Part shown: piece by piece, positions 49,482-57,639 of the stretch
How positions within the stretch are numbered: the first letter of the stretch is position 1
Layout: each line of letters opens with the position of its first letter
Assembly (NCBI GenBank): GCA_018673475.1
Contig: JABHCN010000009.1
Span: forward strand, 1 to 64,000
DNA length: 64,000 nt
Reading direction: 5' to 3'
Origin: Actinomycetota bacterium
GTDB lineage: Bacteria; Actinomycetota; Acidimicrobiia; Acidimicrobiales; MedAcidi-G1
The notes under the pieces: generated by a model
Seen by the model: only the letters and a program-made list of their open reading frames with translations
The model's database searches: none
Told to the model about the DNA's origin: nothing
Position numbers and translations under genes: made by a program

Positions 49482-50380
49482 CCGTCTACGACGAGTTCTC
49501 GATGCTCGTCGACAACGCAACCGGGGCGGGGCTGGACTGGACGGGTCCGCCCAGTGTCGAGCGCCGTTCGACCGTTGCCCCCGGCGGGCTGGTTGTCAGC
49601 AGCCTTCGGTGGGGTGACGGCGACCCCGAGTTGGTGCTGTTGCACGGTGGAGCCCAGAACTCCCACACCTGGGACACCGTGGCGCTGGCCCTCGGTCGGC
49701 CACTCGTGGCGATAGACCTTCCGGGCCACGGCCACTCGGACTGGAGGCCCGACCATGACTACCGACCGGGTGCAATGGTCGAGGTCGTGGCCGCAGCGGT
49801 AGAGGAGTGGGCTCCAGGGGCGGAAGCCGTGGTGGGTATGTCGCTGGGTGGGCTTACCGCTCTGTGTCTGGCGGCGGACAGGCCCGATCTGGTTCGCAGG
49901 CTCGGAATCGTGGATGTGACACCGGGAACCGACCGCGACAAGTCCGAGTCGATCATCGACTTCATGTCCGGGCCCGACGACTTCGAGGACTTCGACTCGA
50001 TGCTCGCCTACACCATCGGACACAACCCACACCGGACCGAGGAATCCCTGGTCAGGGGCCTTCGTCACAATGCACGGGAACTGCCCGATGGGCGCTGGAT
50101 GTGGAGGTGGGACCCGATGCGTGACTGGAAGATGACCGACGAGGACGGCTCCTCGGCATTCGACGGTCTCTGGGACAGGCTGGGGCAGGTCACCTGCCCG
50201 GTACACCTCTGGCTGGGTGGCTCCTGGAGCGTGGTTGATGACGCCGATACCCGGGAGTTCCTCAACCGCTGCCCTCAGGCAGAGGTAACGACCGTCGAGG
50301 GTGCCGGTCACAGCATCCAGGGGAGTCGGCCGGTCGAACTGGCTGCCCTGGTCGACAAACTGTTGGCAGCGGGATGCTGA
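49478..50380 (+). CDS. Alpha/beta hydrolase
   Basis: This 300-residue alpha/beta hydrolase has the oxyanion region L-H-G-G-A, D-L-P-G-H-G-H-S and the nucleophile elbow G-M-S-L-G-G (Ser near 125). The catalytic His lies in G-A-G-H-S-I near the C-terminus, with an Asp in V-V-D-D-A-D. GTG 49478 overlaps the permease stop. The substrate (ester, epoxide, amide) is not known. Confidence 0.85.
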   Translation: MTVYDEFSMLVDNATGAGLDWTGPPSVERRSTVAPGGLVVSSLRWGDGDPELVLLHGGAQNSHTWDTVALALGRPLVAIDLPGHGHSDWRPDHDYRPGAMVEVVAAAVEEWAPGAEAVVGMSLGGLTALCLAADRPDLVRRLGIVDVTPGTDRDKSESIIDFMSGPDDFEDFDSMLAYTIGHNPHRTEESLVRGLRHNARELPDGRWMWRWDPMRDWKMTDEDGSSAFDGLWDRLGQVTCPVHLWLGGSWSVVDDADTREFLNRCPQAEVTTVEGAGHSIQGSRPVELAALVDKLLAAGC

Positions 50381-50387
50381 CCAGGAC

Positions 50388-51113
50388 CTAGAGGCCACCC
50401 ACATTGTGGAAGCCCTCGGCCAGCGGCATGCCGAAGCGACCGCCCATCTCGGCCAGGTCGGCAATGGTCCGCTCTTTGAAAGCGGCTCTGGCGGATCCAT
50501 CGTCGTCATCAGGTATCGACATGGTGGACAGGAGTTGGCTCGTGTGGGCGAGAAGAGCCTCGACCTTGATGCCGGCTGCAGCCTCGGTTACCTCCACCGG
50601 GTGGTCTGTCTCCTCGGTGTCAAAGAGCAGCAGTATGTCCGGCCTGTGGTGTTCCACCCCCAGGTCTGTCAGGAAGTGCGGATCCCGGGCAGCCACCACG
50701 CCGTCGGTGACCAGGAAGCCAGCGGCCCTGTGGTCAGGGTGCAGGCGCCAGCGCCGCCACGGATCGTGGCCCAGGACCACGTCGGGTCGGATCCTGCGGA
50801 TCCATGCGGCCACCTCGTGGGCGGTTTCCCGGTTTGAGTCGAGTTCGCCGTCGACGTTGTCGAGGAACACAACCTCTCCGGTGGCTCCCAGGATCTGTGC
50901 GGCTTCGCGTTGTTCCTCCTGCCTTGTCGCAACAAGCGCAGCTGTATCGACGGCCGGGTCCCAGGTGCCCTTGGAGCCGTCTGTGCAGATCAGGTGGTGG
51001 ACCTCACAGCCTGAGGCAGCCCAGGTGGCCAGCGTCGCCCCGGCGAAGAGCTCGATGTCGTCGGGGTGCGCACCTACGGCGAGTGCCCGTGCAGGGGTGG
51101 ATCCCGGCGTCAT
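50388..51113 (-). CDS. LmbE/PIG-L family deacetylase (MshB-like)
   Basis: This 241-residue zinc-dependent N-acetylglucosaminyl deacetylase has A-H-P-D-D-I-E (about 16-22), the metal His in H-P-D-H-R-A-A and the T-D-G-S-K-G-T loop. MshB and Mca of mycothiol metabolism belong to the family, which fits the mycothiol-type enzymes elsewhere in the window. The precise substrate is not determined. The ATG overlaps the FbiD stop (ATGA). Confidence 0.85.
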   Translation of the reverse strand: MTPGSTPARALAVGAHPDDIELFAGATLATWAASGCEVHHLICTDGSKGTWDPAVDTAALVATRQEEQREAAQILGATGEVVFLDNVDGELDSNRETAHEVAAWIRRIRPDVVLGHDPWRRWRLHPDHRAAGFLVTDGVVAARDPHFLTDLGVEHHRPDILLLFDTEETDHPVEVTEAAAGIKVEALLAHTSQLLSTMSIPDDDDGSARAAFKERTIADLAEMGGRFGMPLAEGFHNVGGL

Positions 51114-51703
51114 GTTGTGCCGGCCGCCTGTCTGTCGACGGCAATCGCCGAATGGTTCAGATCAGCCGGTTCGTCAACGTCCCAGCCAAGACGCGCATCG
51201 GGAAGGCTCCTCCAGGGAAGGCCCAACCTTTCCGCCTCGGCTACGTGGGCGGCGAAGGAACCCGGTCCGTAGGCGAACCTGAACCCGGCACCTGTCGGGA
51301 CCACCGCCACCGGTGTGCCGTCGTGGTGGCGGTCCGGTACCAGCGTCACTCCTGCGAAGTCGGCGCAGTGGCTGAGGTTCGTCGCCAGGGGCAGGTCCCC
51401 GTGGGCCACAACTACGGTCGAAACGCCGGAGCGACCGAGTGTGTCGACCCCGGCCTCCACGGCCGCGGTCAACCCTGGTTCGGCCACCCGTACCACGTCG
51501 GCTCCCATCGAGAGGGCCCACCCCTCCACCTCGTCGCAGTCACAGACCACCGTCACGGGCAGCGGCGAGGCGGCAGCGATAACGGTCTCGGCCATGCTGC
51601 GCGCCAGATCGGCCCGACCGGTCGGGTCAAGGACCGGTGCAAGGCGCGCCTTGGCACCCTCGAACGCCTTGACGGGGATGAGAACGGCAACTGATCCGGA
51701 CAC
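51110..51703 (-). CDS. fbiD: 2-phospho-L-lactate (or phosphoenolpyruvate) guanylyltransferase FbiD/CofC
   Basis: FbiD/CofC activates phosphoenolpyruvate or 2-phospholactate with GTP for coenzyme F420 synthesis. The 197-residue nucleotidyltransferase has the start A-V-L-I-P-V-K-A-F-E-G-A-K-A-R-L and the H-G-D-L-P-L block, with D-R-H-H-D-G-T later. The frame runs open far upstream, but GTG 51703 gives the family N-terminus and has TACAAT exactly 7 nt before it. Other F420 genes are not in the window. Confidence 0.88.
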   Translation of the reverse strand: MSGSVAVLIPVKAFEGAKARLAPVLDPTGRADLARSMAETVIAAASPLPVTVVCDCDEVEGWALSMGADVVRVAEPGLTAAVEAGVDTLGRSGVSTVVVAHGDLPLATNLSHCADFAGVTLVPDRHHDGTPVAVVPTGAGFRFAYGPGSFAAHVAEAERLGLPWRSLPDARLGWDVDEPADLNHSAIAVDRQAAGTT

Positions 51704-51710
51704 GGGCCGG

Positions 51711-51733
51711 ATTGTAGGGCGGTCGCGTAGTGT
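51711..51733. promoter_or_regulatory. Divergent -10 boxes for fbiD and gpsA
   Basis: In the 37-bp gap, TACAAT (complement of 51711-51716) lies 7 nt before GTG 51703. TAGTGT (51728-51733) lies 7 nt before ATG 51741. Both genes would be leaderless, with promoters back to back. No -35 match is clear. Confidence 0.55.
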
Positions 51734-51740
51734 AGCCCTC

Positions 51741-52736
51741 ATGGCAGGGAGGGTCGCCGTGCTCGGCGCCGGTTCGTGGGGTACGACGGTTGCATCCCTG
51801 CTCGCGTCGGTGGTCCCCACGGTGTTGTGGGCACGTGACCCCGACCTCGCAGTCGACCTGGCGTCTGGTCGGGGCAACTCCCGGTACCTGCCCGGCTTGG
51901 ATCTGGCCTCCTCCCTCGAGGCGACAGCCGACCTTGGAGCTGCAGTCGGAGAGGCCGACCTCATCCTGGCTGCCATACCGACACATGGCTTTCGTTCCGT
52001 GTTGGCTGATGCCTCTGCGCACCTGGCGCCGGGGGTGCCGGTCCTGAGCCTCGCCAAGGGGTTCGAGCAGGGATCCGGGCTGCGGATGACCCAGGTGGCG
52101 GCCGAGATCCTCCCAGACCGCCCGGTGGGCGTGCTGACAGGCCCGAACCTGGCCAAGGAGATCTTGGTTGGCAAGTCGGCAGCCATGGTTGTAGCCAGCA
52201 CCGATGCAGCGACCGCCGAACGTCTCCAGGGCCTTCTGTCGTCAGACAGCCTCCGCGTCTACACCAACGACGACCTGGTGGGCTGCGAGATCGGTGGTGC
52301 AGTAAAGAACGTGATTGCCCTCGCCGCCGGAATGGCCGAGGGCCTCGATACTGGAGACAACGCCAGGGCGGCGCTCATCAACCGTGGGCTGGCCGAGATG
52401 ACCCGCCTGGGCGAGGCACTGGGTGGCGATCCACGCACCCTCGCAGGCCTTGCCGGCATGGGCGACCTGCTCGCCACCTGCATCAGTCCCCAGAGCCGTA
52501 ACCGCTGGGTCGGTGAGCAGGTGGGTCGTGGGCGTTACCCGGCCGAGGTGCTTGCCGAGATGCATCAGGTTGCCGAGGGGGTTCCGGCGGCCGGTGTCGT
52601 CTGCTATCTGGCTGCAGAGGCTGGCGTGGAGGTTCCGATCGCCACGGGAGTCAGGGAGGTATTCGAGGAGGGCAGGCCGCCGCTCGAGGTCTGGGCCGAT
52701 CTGATGACCCGTCGGGCCCGTCCCGAGGTCGGCTAG
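51741..52736 (+). CDS. gpsA: Glycerol-3-phosphate dehydrogenase [NAD(P)+]
   Basis: GpsA makes sn-glycerol 3-phosphate for phospholipids. The 331-residue protein has the dinucleotide loop G-A-G-S-W-G (9-14), L-T-G-P-N-L-A, the catalytic Lys in G-G-A-V-K-N and the G-M-G-D-L-L-A-T-C block with N-R near it. ATG 51741 is supported by the -10 box seven bases upstream. Confidence 0.95.
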   Translation: MAGRVAVLGAGSWGTTVASLLASVVPTVLWARDPDLAVDLASGRGNSRYLPGLDLASSLEATADLGAAVGEADLILAAIPTHGFRSVLADASAHLAPGVPVLSLAKGFEQGSGLRMTQVAAEILPDRPVGVLTGPNLAKEILVGKSAAMVVASTDAATAERLQGLLSSDSLRVYTNDDLVGCEIGGAVKNVIALAAGMAEGLDTGDNARAALINRGLAEMTRLGEALGGDPRTLAGLAGMGDLLATCISPQSRNRWVGEQVGRGRYPAEVLAEMHQVAEGVPAAGVVCYLAAEAGVEVPIATGVREVFEEGRPPLEVWADLMTRRARPEVG

Positions 52737-52753
52737 GGAGTCAGCGGGAATCC

Positions 52754-53452
52754 ATGGCCCGGCGAAGGCGGATGCGGGCGGCGCTTCGGGGCAAGGCGCC
52801 GGGGCTGTCCGTCGAGAGGTCCCTCTGGGTGGAGGGCCACGGGGTGGTGGTCGGCATGGACGAGGTGGGGAAGGGTGCGTGGGCCGGTCCTCTCACGGTC
52901 TGTGCCGTCATGCCCGACAGGACCCGTCGGATCATGGGCGTACGCGATTCCAAGATGCTCAACGAGGCTGAGAGGGAGGCACTCTACGACCGTGTCACGG
53001 CATGGGCCGAGGCGTGGGGTGTCGGGCATGCAACCAACGACGAGTGTGACGACCTGGGGATGTCGGATGCACAGCGCCTGGCAGCACGCCGTGCCCTGGA
53101 CGACCTGGGTGTGGCCCCCGACAGGGTGCTGTTGGACGGCCGGTGGGACTTCGTCGGAGGCGGGATAGCACAGACCATTGTCGGTGGTGATGCGACATCG
53201 CTGTCGATTGCCGCTGCGTCGGTTGTCGCAAAGGTGACGAGGGACCGGCTCATGCGGGAGGCCGACGACCTGTTTCCCGGCTACGGGTTCGCCGAGGGGA
53301 AGGGCTACCCGAACCCGGCCCACCGGTCGGCGCTCATGGAGTGGGGTGCTACGAGCTTCCATCGCCGGTCGTGGTCGTTCATGGACGGCCTCCCAGATGT
53401 GGGAGAACCGCGCCGGCGACCCGCCGGCACCCACCCACAGCTCTTCAACTGA
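52754..53452 (+). CDS. rnhB: Ribonuclease HII
   Basis: RNase HII removes ribonucleotides from DNA. The 232-residue protein has the N-terminal acidic motif G-M-D-E-V-G-K-G-A-W-A-G (Asp and Glu near 35-36), R-D-S-K-M-L, the third Asp in L-L-D-G-R-W and A-S-V-V-A-K-V. A basic N-terminal extension of about 30 residues precedes the core. GGGAA lies upstream of ATG 52754. Confidence 0.93.
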   Translation: MARRRRMRAALRGKAPGLSVERSLWVEGHGVVVGMDEVGKGAWAGPLTVCAVMPDRTRRIMGVRDSKMLNEAEREALYDRVTAWAEAWGVGHATNDECDDLGMSDAQRLAARRALDDLGVAPDRVLLDGRWDFVGGGIAQTIVGGDATSLSIAAASVVAKVTRDRLMREADDLFPGYGFAEGKGYPNPAHRSALMEWGATSFHRRSWSFMDGLPDVGEPRRRPAGTHPQLFN

Positions 53453-53473
53453 GGGCTGTCCCACCCGGTGCCC

Positions 53474-53929
53474 ATGTCTGATCTGGTCACAGCATGGCTA
53501 ACGTCTCCTGCCGTGAAGAAGGTGAGGGGTCTTCTCTGGGTTCTCGTCGCATGGACTGCGGTGGTGTGGATCACCAGGATCCGGAATCTCATCGGCGACG
53601 ACCAGCTCACCTCATCTGGCCGGATCTGGCGGCTCTTGTTGACCGTCGTGTTCCTTGGCTTTGCGGTGGTCTCGGTTTCGGCCCTCGGCGGCCGCTGGCG
53701 CAGAATCGGTTCGACCCGCCTGATTGCGGTGTTCTGCATCTGGACGGTCACCTTCTGGGCGGTCCATGGTACCGGGATCCTCTTTGCCGACCACGACGCG
53801 GTGTTCAAGGCTGTGCATGCCGCCCTGGCTCTGGTGTCGATAGCCATAGCGGTTCCCCTGTACAGGCTCGACCACGATCTGGGCCGTGCAGCTGTTGCCG
53901 ATCACGCTCCGCCGGCCGACGACCGCTAG
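53474..53929 (+). CDS. Small four-helix membrane protein of unknown function
   Basis: This protein of about 151 residues has four hydrophobic segments (about 17-35, 53-72, 80-98, 112-132). Basic residues lie on the presumed cytoplasmic loops. There are no conserved motifs that I recognise. GTG 53468 is an alternative start. It follows rnhB closely and precedes the Nfu-like gene. Confidence 0.7.
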   Translation: MSDLVTAWLTSPAVKKVRGLLWVLVAWTAVVWITRIRNLIGDDQLTSSGRIWRLLLTVVFLGFAVVSVSALGGRWRRIGSTRLIAVFCIWTVTFWAVHGTGILFADHDAVFKAVHAALALVSIAIAVPLYRLDHDLGRAAVADHAPPADDR

Positions 53930-53941
53930 CCTGTCGCAGCC

Positions 53942-54283
53942 ATGGGACAACCGATCACCGTCATCGAAAGGCCTTCATCCCGGACCGGGGTGGTGAGGTT
54001 CGAGATCAACCGCAGCCTCACCGGAATGGGTCACGAGCGCTTCGCTGCGGGTGACGAGATTACCGGTAGCGAGCCTGCACGTGAACTGGCCCGGCGCCTG
54101 TTCGAGCGGGGCGGCATAACCCGGCTCCACATGAACTCGAACGTTGTCACCGTGGAACTAACCGACGGGTCGGACACACACGCCGGTGACGAGATAGCCG
54201 ATGTGATCGCCAGCCTCTACACCTACTACGTCGAGGGTGTCGAGGTGCCGAGCGACGAGGAGTTGACCGGCGACGCCGGCTGA
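53942..54283 (+). CDS. Nfu/NifU N-terminal domain-like protein
   Basis: This 113-residue protein resembles the Nfu_N domain: an early strand with R-F-E-I-N-R, then G-S-E-P-A-R-E-L-A-R-R-L-F-E and the strand R-L-H-M-N-S-N-V-V-T-V-E. A helix with I-A-S-L-Y-T-Y-Y closes the domain. It lacks the C-x-x-C of the Nfu cluster-binding domain, so it is a stand-alone scaffold-type domain. TAGCCT (53927-53932), which includes the preceding stop, could be its -10 box. Function is inferred. Confidence 0.65.
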   Translation: MGQPITVIERPSSRTGVVRFEINRSLTGMGHERFAAGDEITGSEPARELARRLFERGGITRLHMNSNVVTVELTDGSDTHAGDEIADVIASLYTYYVEGVEVPSDEELTGDAG

Positions 54284-54330
54284 ACCGCCGAACTGCTGCC
54301 GGCACGGCTACACCACCAGAGGGGCAACCC

Positions 54331-55563
54331 ATGACCCAGATCACCGTCACCCCGCCAGCCGAGGTCGGCTTCGATCCGGATCGACTCGACAGGGTTGCGG
54401 CGTTCGCACGCCGCTTTGTGGACGACGACCTGATGGTCGGAACTGATGTGCTCGTGGCGCGGCGGGGCAAGGTCGCCCTGCGGTCAACGGCAGGCTTCGC
54501 AGACCGGGAGGCTGGCACCCCGGTGGCCGAGGACACGCTGTGGCGCTTCTACTCCATGACAAAGCCGATCACCTCGGTTGCGGTCATGCAGTTGGCCGAG
54601 GCTGGAGGGTTACGCCTCAGGGATCCACTGTCCAGGTTTCTGCCATCGTTCGTCGACATGGAGGTCTTCGTCGGAGGTACCGCCGAGAACCCCGAGACGG
54701 TTCCGGCTGAACGGCCCATCACGATCGCCCACCTCCTGACACACACCGCCGGGCTCACCTACTCGTTCCTCCAGCAGCACACGGTCGATGAGATCTACCG
54801 GAACTCGGGTCTGGATGTCCTGAACTTCTCCGGTGGCCTCGAAACGGTGATCGAATCCCTCGCCGGCCTACCGCTGCGCCACCAGCCCGGGTCGCGCTGG
54901 TCGTACTCCATGGCCACCGACGTGCTGGGCAGGGTCGTCGAGGTCGTGTCCGGTATGTCCTTTGCCGACTACCTGCAGGCCAACATCCTGGATCCGGTAG
55001 GCATGCCCGATACGTCGTTCGGCGTTGCCGATGAGGACATCGGCCGCTTCGCCGCCTGCTACATGTCCACTCCGGGGACCCTTGCACCTGATCTGATGGA
55101 TGCCCCGTCCACCAGTGCATTCCGCTCACCGGGTTGGAGCAGCGGGGGTGGTGGCCTCGTCTCGTCAATGGCCGACTACCACCGGTTCTGCCAGATGCTC
55201 CTGGCCGGTGGCATGTCGGACGGTGGCCGAATCATCGGGCCAAGAACCCTGGACCTGATGATGCGAAACCACCTGCCCGGGGGTGTCGACCTCACGGCAT
55301 ACGGTGACCCGCTCTACCACGAGGGGTTCTTCGACGGTGTCGGCTTCGGCCTGGGCTTCGCCGTGGTGGACGACGCAGCCACCGGGCGTGTCCACGCAAC
55401 CGAGGGTGAGTGCTCGTGGGGTGGCCTGGCCAGCACGGCATTCTGGGTGGACCCGGTCGAGGAGATCAGCGCCGTGTTCCTGACTCAGCTGGTTCCATCG
55501 GGGACCCACGTCTCGTTGCGCTGGGACCTGCGGACCCTCGTGAACCAGGCGATCGTCGACTAG
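54331..55563 (+). CDS. Class C beta-lactamase-family serine hydrolase
   Basis: The 410-residue protein has the beta-lactamase/transpeptidase fold with the S-x-x-K motif in Y-S-M-T-K-P (Ser near 77) and a Tyr motif in S-Y-S-M-A-T-D near 192. An H-A-T-E-G replaces the K-T-G box. No signal peptide is visible, so it is probably a cytoplasmic esterase rather than a beta-lactamase. The substrate is not known. Confidence 0.85.
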   Translation: MTQITVTPPAEVGFDPDRLDRVAAFARRFVDDDLMVGTDVLVARRGKVALRSTAGFADREAGTPVAEDTLWRFYSMTKPITSVAVMQLAEAGGLRLRDPLSRFLPSFVDMEVFVGGTAENPETVPAERPITIAHLLTHTAGLTYSFLQQHTVDEIYRNSGLDVLNFSGGLETVIESLAGLPLRHQPGSRWSYSMATDVLGRVVEVVSGMSFADYLQANILDPVGMPDTSFGVADEDIGRFAACYMSTPGTLAPDLMDAPSTSAFRSPGWSSGGGGLVSSMADYHRFCQMLLAGGMSDGGRIIGPRTLDLMMRNHLPGGVDLTAYGDPLYHEGFFDGVGFGLGFAVVDDAATGRVHATEGECSWGGLASTAFWVDPVEEISAVFLTQLVPSGTHVSLRWDLRTLVNQAIVD

Positions 55564-55581
55564 GGAACCCGGAGAGGCCCT

Positions 55582-56181
55582 GTGGACGAAGTCGGGGTCG
55601 GCCCGCATTCCGAGCCCTGGCCCGAGGACGACCGGCTGGATCCGGAACTCCTGGCCGGTGGAGACCGGAGGAACGTCACCGACCGGTACCGCTACTGGAG
55701 CGTGGAGGCCATCGTGGCCGACCTGGACCGCCGGAGGCATCCGTTCCACGTGGCGATCGAGAACTGGGAACACGACATGAACATCGGGACGGTCGTGCGT
55801 AACGCCAACGCCTTCATGGCTGCGGGTGTGCACATCGTGGGTCGGCGTCGCTGGAACCGGCGCGGGGCGATGGTCACCGACCGCTACCAGCACGTGTTCC
55901 ACCATGCCGAGATCGGCGACCTGCTGGAGTGGGCCGCGGGGGAGGAGTTGCCTCTGATAGGCATCGACAACCTGCCGGGCTCGGTCCCGATCGAGGGGGT
56001 CGACCTGCCCGAGAGGTGCGTGCTGATCTTCGGCCAGGAGGGGCCGGGTCTGTCCGGTGCGGTCAGGGATGCCGCATCGATGGTGTGTTCCATCTCGCAG
56101 TTCGGATCGACCAGGTCCATCAACGCCGGGGTCGCGTCGGGGATAGCCATGCACGCATGGATACGACGGCACGCGACATGA
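55582..56181 (+). CDS. SpoU/TrmH-family RNA 2'-O-methyltransferase
   Basis: This 199-residue SPOUT methyltransferase uses SAM to modify the ribose of tRNA or rRNA. Motif 1 contains the Asn/Arg pair N-I-G-T-V-V-R-N-A, motif 2 is I-F-G-Q-E-G-P-G-L-S, and motif 3 is G-S-T-R-S-I-N-A-G-V-A-S-G. It has a divergent N-terminal region of about 40 residues. GTG 55582 follows GGAGAGG by four bases. Confidence 0.9.
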   Translation: MDEVGVGPHSEPWPEDDRLDPELLAGGDRRNVTDRYRYWSVEAIVADLDRRRHPFHVAIENWEHDMNIGTVVRNANAFMAAGVHIVGRRRWNRRGAMVTDRYQHVFHHAEIGDLLEWAAGEELPLIGIDNLPGSVPIEGVDLPERCVLIFGQEGPGLSGAVRDAASMVCSISQFGSTRSINAGVASGIAMHAWIRRHAT

Positions 56182-56214
56182 CCTTGGTCCCTGCAGGCCG
56201 GCAACGACGGTCGG

Positions 56215-56220
56215 TATCTT
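56215..56220 (+). promoter_or_regulatory. -10 box TATCTT for the copper-related module
   Basis: TATCTT ends exactly 7 nt before GTG 56228. It favours that codon over the overlapping TTG at 56219. The transcript would be leaderless. Confidence 0.5.
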
Positions 56221-56227
56221 GAGGGCC

Positions 56228-56773
56228 GTGATCGCACGCCGTCGACTGGCGACAGTTCTGTTGGCAGTTCCGGGCGCGCTGTTGGCCCATTCGTTCGCCT
56301 ACCTGTGGGCCCATCCCGGTGCCATCACGCTGAATGTGGGCAGGGCACACGGCTACCTGCCGGTGGCCGGCCCACTGGTCGGTCTTGCAGGGGTGCTCGT
56401 CCTGATTTGGTTGGCAGTTCTCGGAGTGCGTGCCGCAGGTGCCGCTACGAGGCCCGGTGTTCTCAGGTTGGCAGCGCTCCAGGCTCTGATGTTTCTTGCT
56501 CAGGAGGCCATCGAGGCCCTGGCCGGTGGTGCCAGCCTCGCGGAACTGCCAGGGGAGCCAGCGATCCTCATGGGTCTTGTTCTCCAGATTCCGGTGGCGG
56601 CACTGCTTGTCGGGTTGGTCAAGGCGGGTTCGGTTCTGGTTGGTTTGGTACTGGTTCAGCGTCGGCGTGAAACAGAGTTCACGCCGGAACCGACGATGCC
56701 GACCTTGGCCACTGTTTCCATACGACCGGTCGTTCTCTCGATTGGACGTCGCGGTCCTCCGGTTGTCGTCTGA
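56228..56773 (+). CDS. Unknown four-helix membrane protein of the copper-related module
   Basis: The 181-residue protein has four hydrophobic segments in roughly the first 145 residues. The first bears A-H-S-F-A-Y and an early loop contains R-A-H-G-Y. Histidines at membrane edges would suit metal or haem binding. The C-terminal 35 residues are polar and Pro/Thr/Arg-rich. I do not recognise the family. It lies 38 bp upstream of the Met/His-rich lipoprotein gene. Confidence 0.65.
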   Translation: MIARRRLATVLLAVPGALLAHSFAYLWAHPGAITLNVGRAHGYLPVAGPLVGLAGVLVLIWLAVLGVRAAGAATRPGVLRLAALQALMFLAQEAIEALAGGASLAELPGEPAILMGLVLQIPVAALLVGLVKAGSVLVGLVLVQRRRETEFTPEPTMPTLATVSIRPVVLSIGRRGPPVVV

Positions 56774-56811
56774 CACAGGTTCCGGACGACAACCGACAAG
56801 AGGAGGACGCA

Positions 56812-57639
56812 ATGAAGCCGCGTATGAAAGCGGTCCTGCTGCTGGCGCTCGCCACAGTTCTGACCGCATGTGGATCTGATATCAGCGAGGTGGAAGAGGA
56901 TCAGCTCCAGCCGGTGACGGCTGCTACGGGAGCGACCGTGACCATGGAGATGGTCGACCATGAGATGGCCGACGGAGACATGGCCGACCATGAGATGGCC
57001 GACAGTGGTGGCCACGAGCACGGCCAGCCCATTGACCTGACCGGCCTTCCAGTACTGCCTGGGGTGTCGCTCAATGCCGAGCCCGACGGAACTGGCGGGG
57101 TCATGTTGGAAATCGGAGTCAGTGACCTCGAGCTGGTACCTGCTGACCCGCCGGAGGAGCATCGCCAGGGACAGGGGCACGTACATGTGGCGGTCGATGG
57201 CTCGTCGGTGGCGATGATTGCCGAGACCACCTATCACGTCACCGGTCTGACCGATGGTCGCCACACCGTCATGGTCGCCCTTTCGGCAAACGACCACAGG
57301 GACTACTACGCGAACGGCAGCGCCATCAGCGCAATGGCCGTGGTGGAGGTAACGGGTGGTGCACCTGTGTCAGAGCCCGATGCCCGATTCGAGGTGGAGT
57401 TGGAGGGTGGAGTAATCGCCGGTGGTATCCAGCGGTTTGGGGCCTCCGTTGGCGATCTAGTGGAGATAACCGTGAGGAGCGATGTCGCCGACAGCGTCCA
57501 CCTGCACGTATACGACCTGAAGGTGCCGTTACATGAGGGGATGCCGGCAGTCCTGCTGGTTGAGGTCGACATCCCTGGCGTCTTTGAGGCTGAACTACAT
57601 GAAGCCGGGTTCAAGCTCTTTGAACTCGCAGTCTCGTGA
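56812..57639 (+). CDS. Met/His-rich lipoprotein with C-terminal cupredoxin-like domain
   Basis: The 275-residue lipoprotein has a signal peptide with lipobox L-T-A-C and a metal-binding-looking stretch (about residues 43-72) of M-E-M, D-H-E-M-A-D and G-H-E-H units. A middle domain (about 78-180) contains H-V-H-V. The C-terminal EfeO-type cupredoxin-like domain contains V-H-L-H-V-Y-D and E-L-H-E-A-G. The Met and His runs resemble Cu(I)/Cu(II) binders. The SD AGAGGAGG is strong. Its stop overlaps the next gene. An external copper store or chaperone is the likely role, by inference. Confidence 0.75.
   Translation: MKPRMKAVLLLALATVLTACGSDISEVEEDQLQPVTAATGATVTMEMVDHEMADGDMADHEMADSGGHEHGQPIDLTGLPVLPGVSLNAEPDGTGGVMLEIGVSDLELVPADPPEEHRQGQGHVHVAVDGSSVAMIAETTYHVTGLTDGRHTVMVALSANDHRDYYANGSAISAMAVVEVTGGAPVSEPDARFEVELEGGVIAGGIQRFGASVGDLVEITVRSDVADSVHLHVYDLKVPLHEGMPAVLLVEVDIPGVFEAELHEAGFKLFELAVS
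56956..57003 (+). repeat. Tandem 30-bp repeat coding D-H-E-M-A-D units
   Basis: The 18-mer GACCATGAGATGGCCGAC occurs at 56956-56973 and again at 56986-57003, a 30-bp (10-codon) period inside the lipoprotein gene. It duplicates the D-H-E-M-A-D metal-binding-like unit and looks like a recent internal duplication. Confidence 0.85.
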
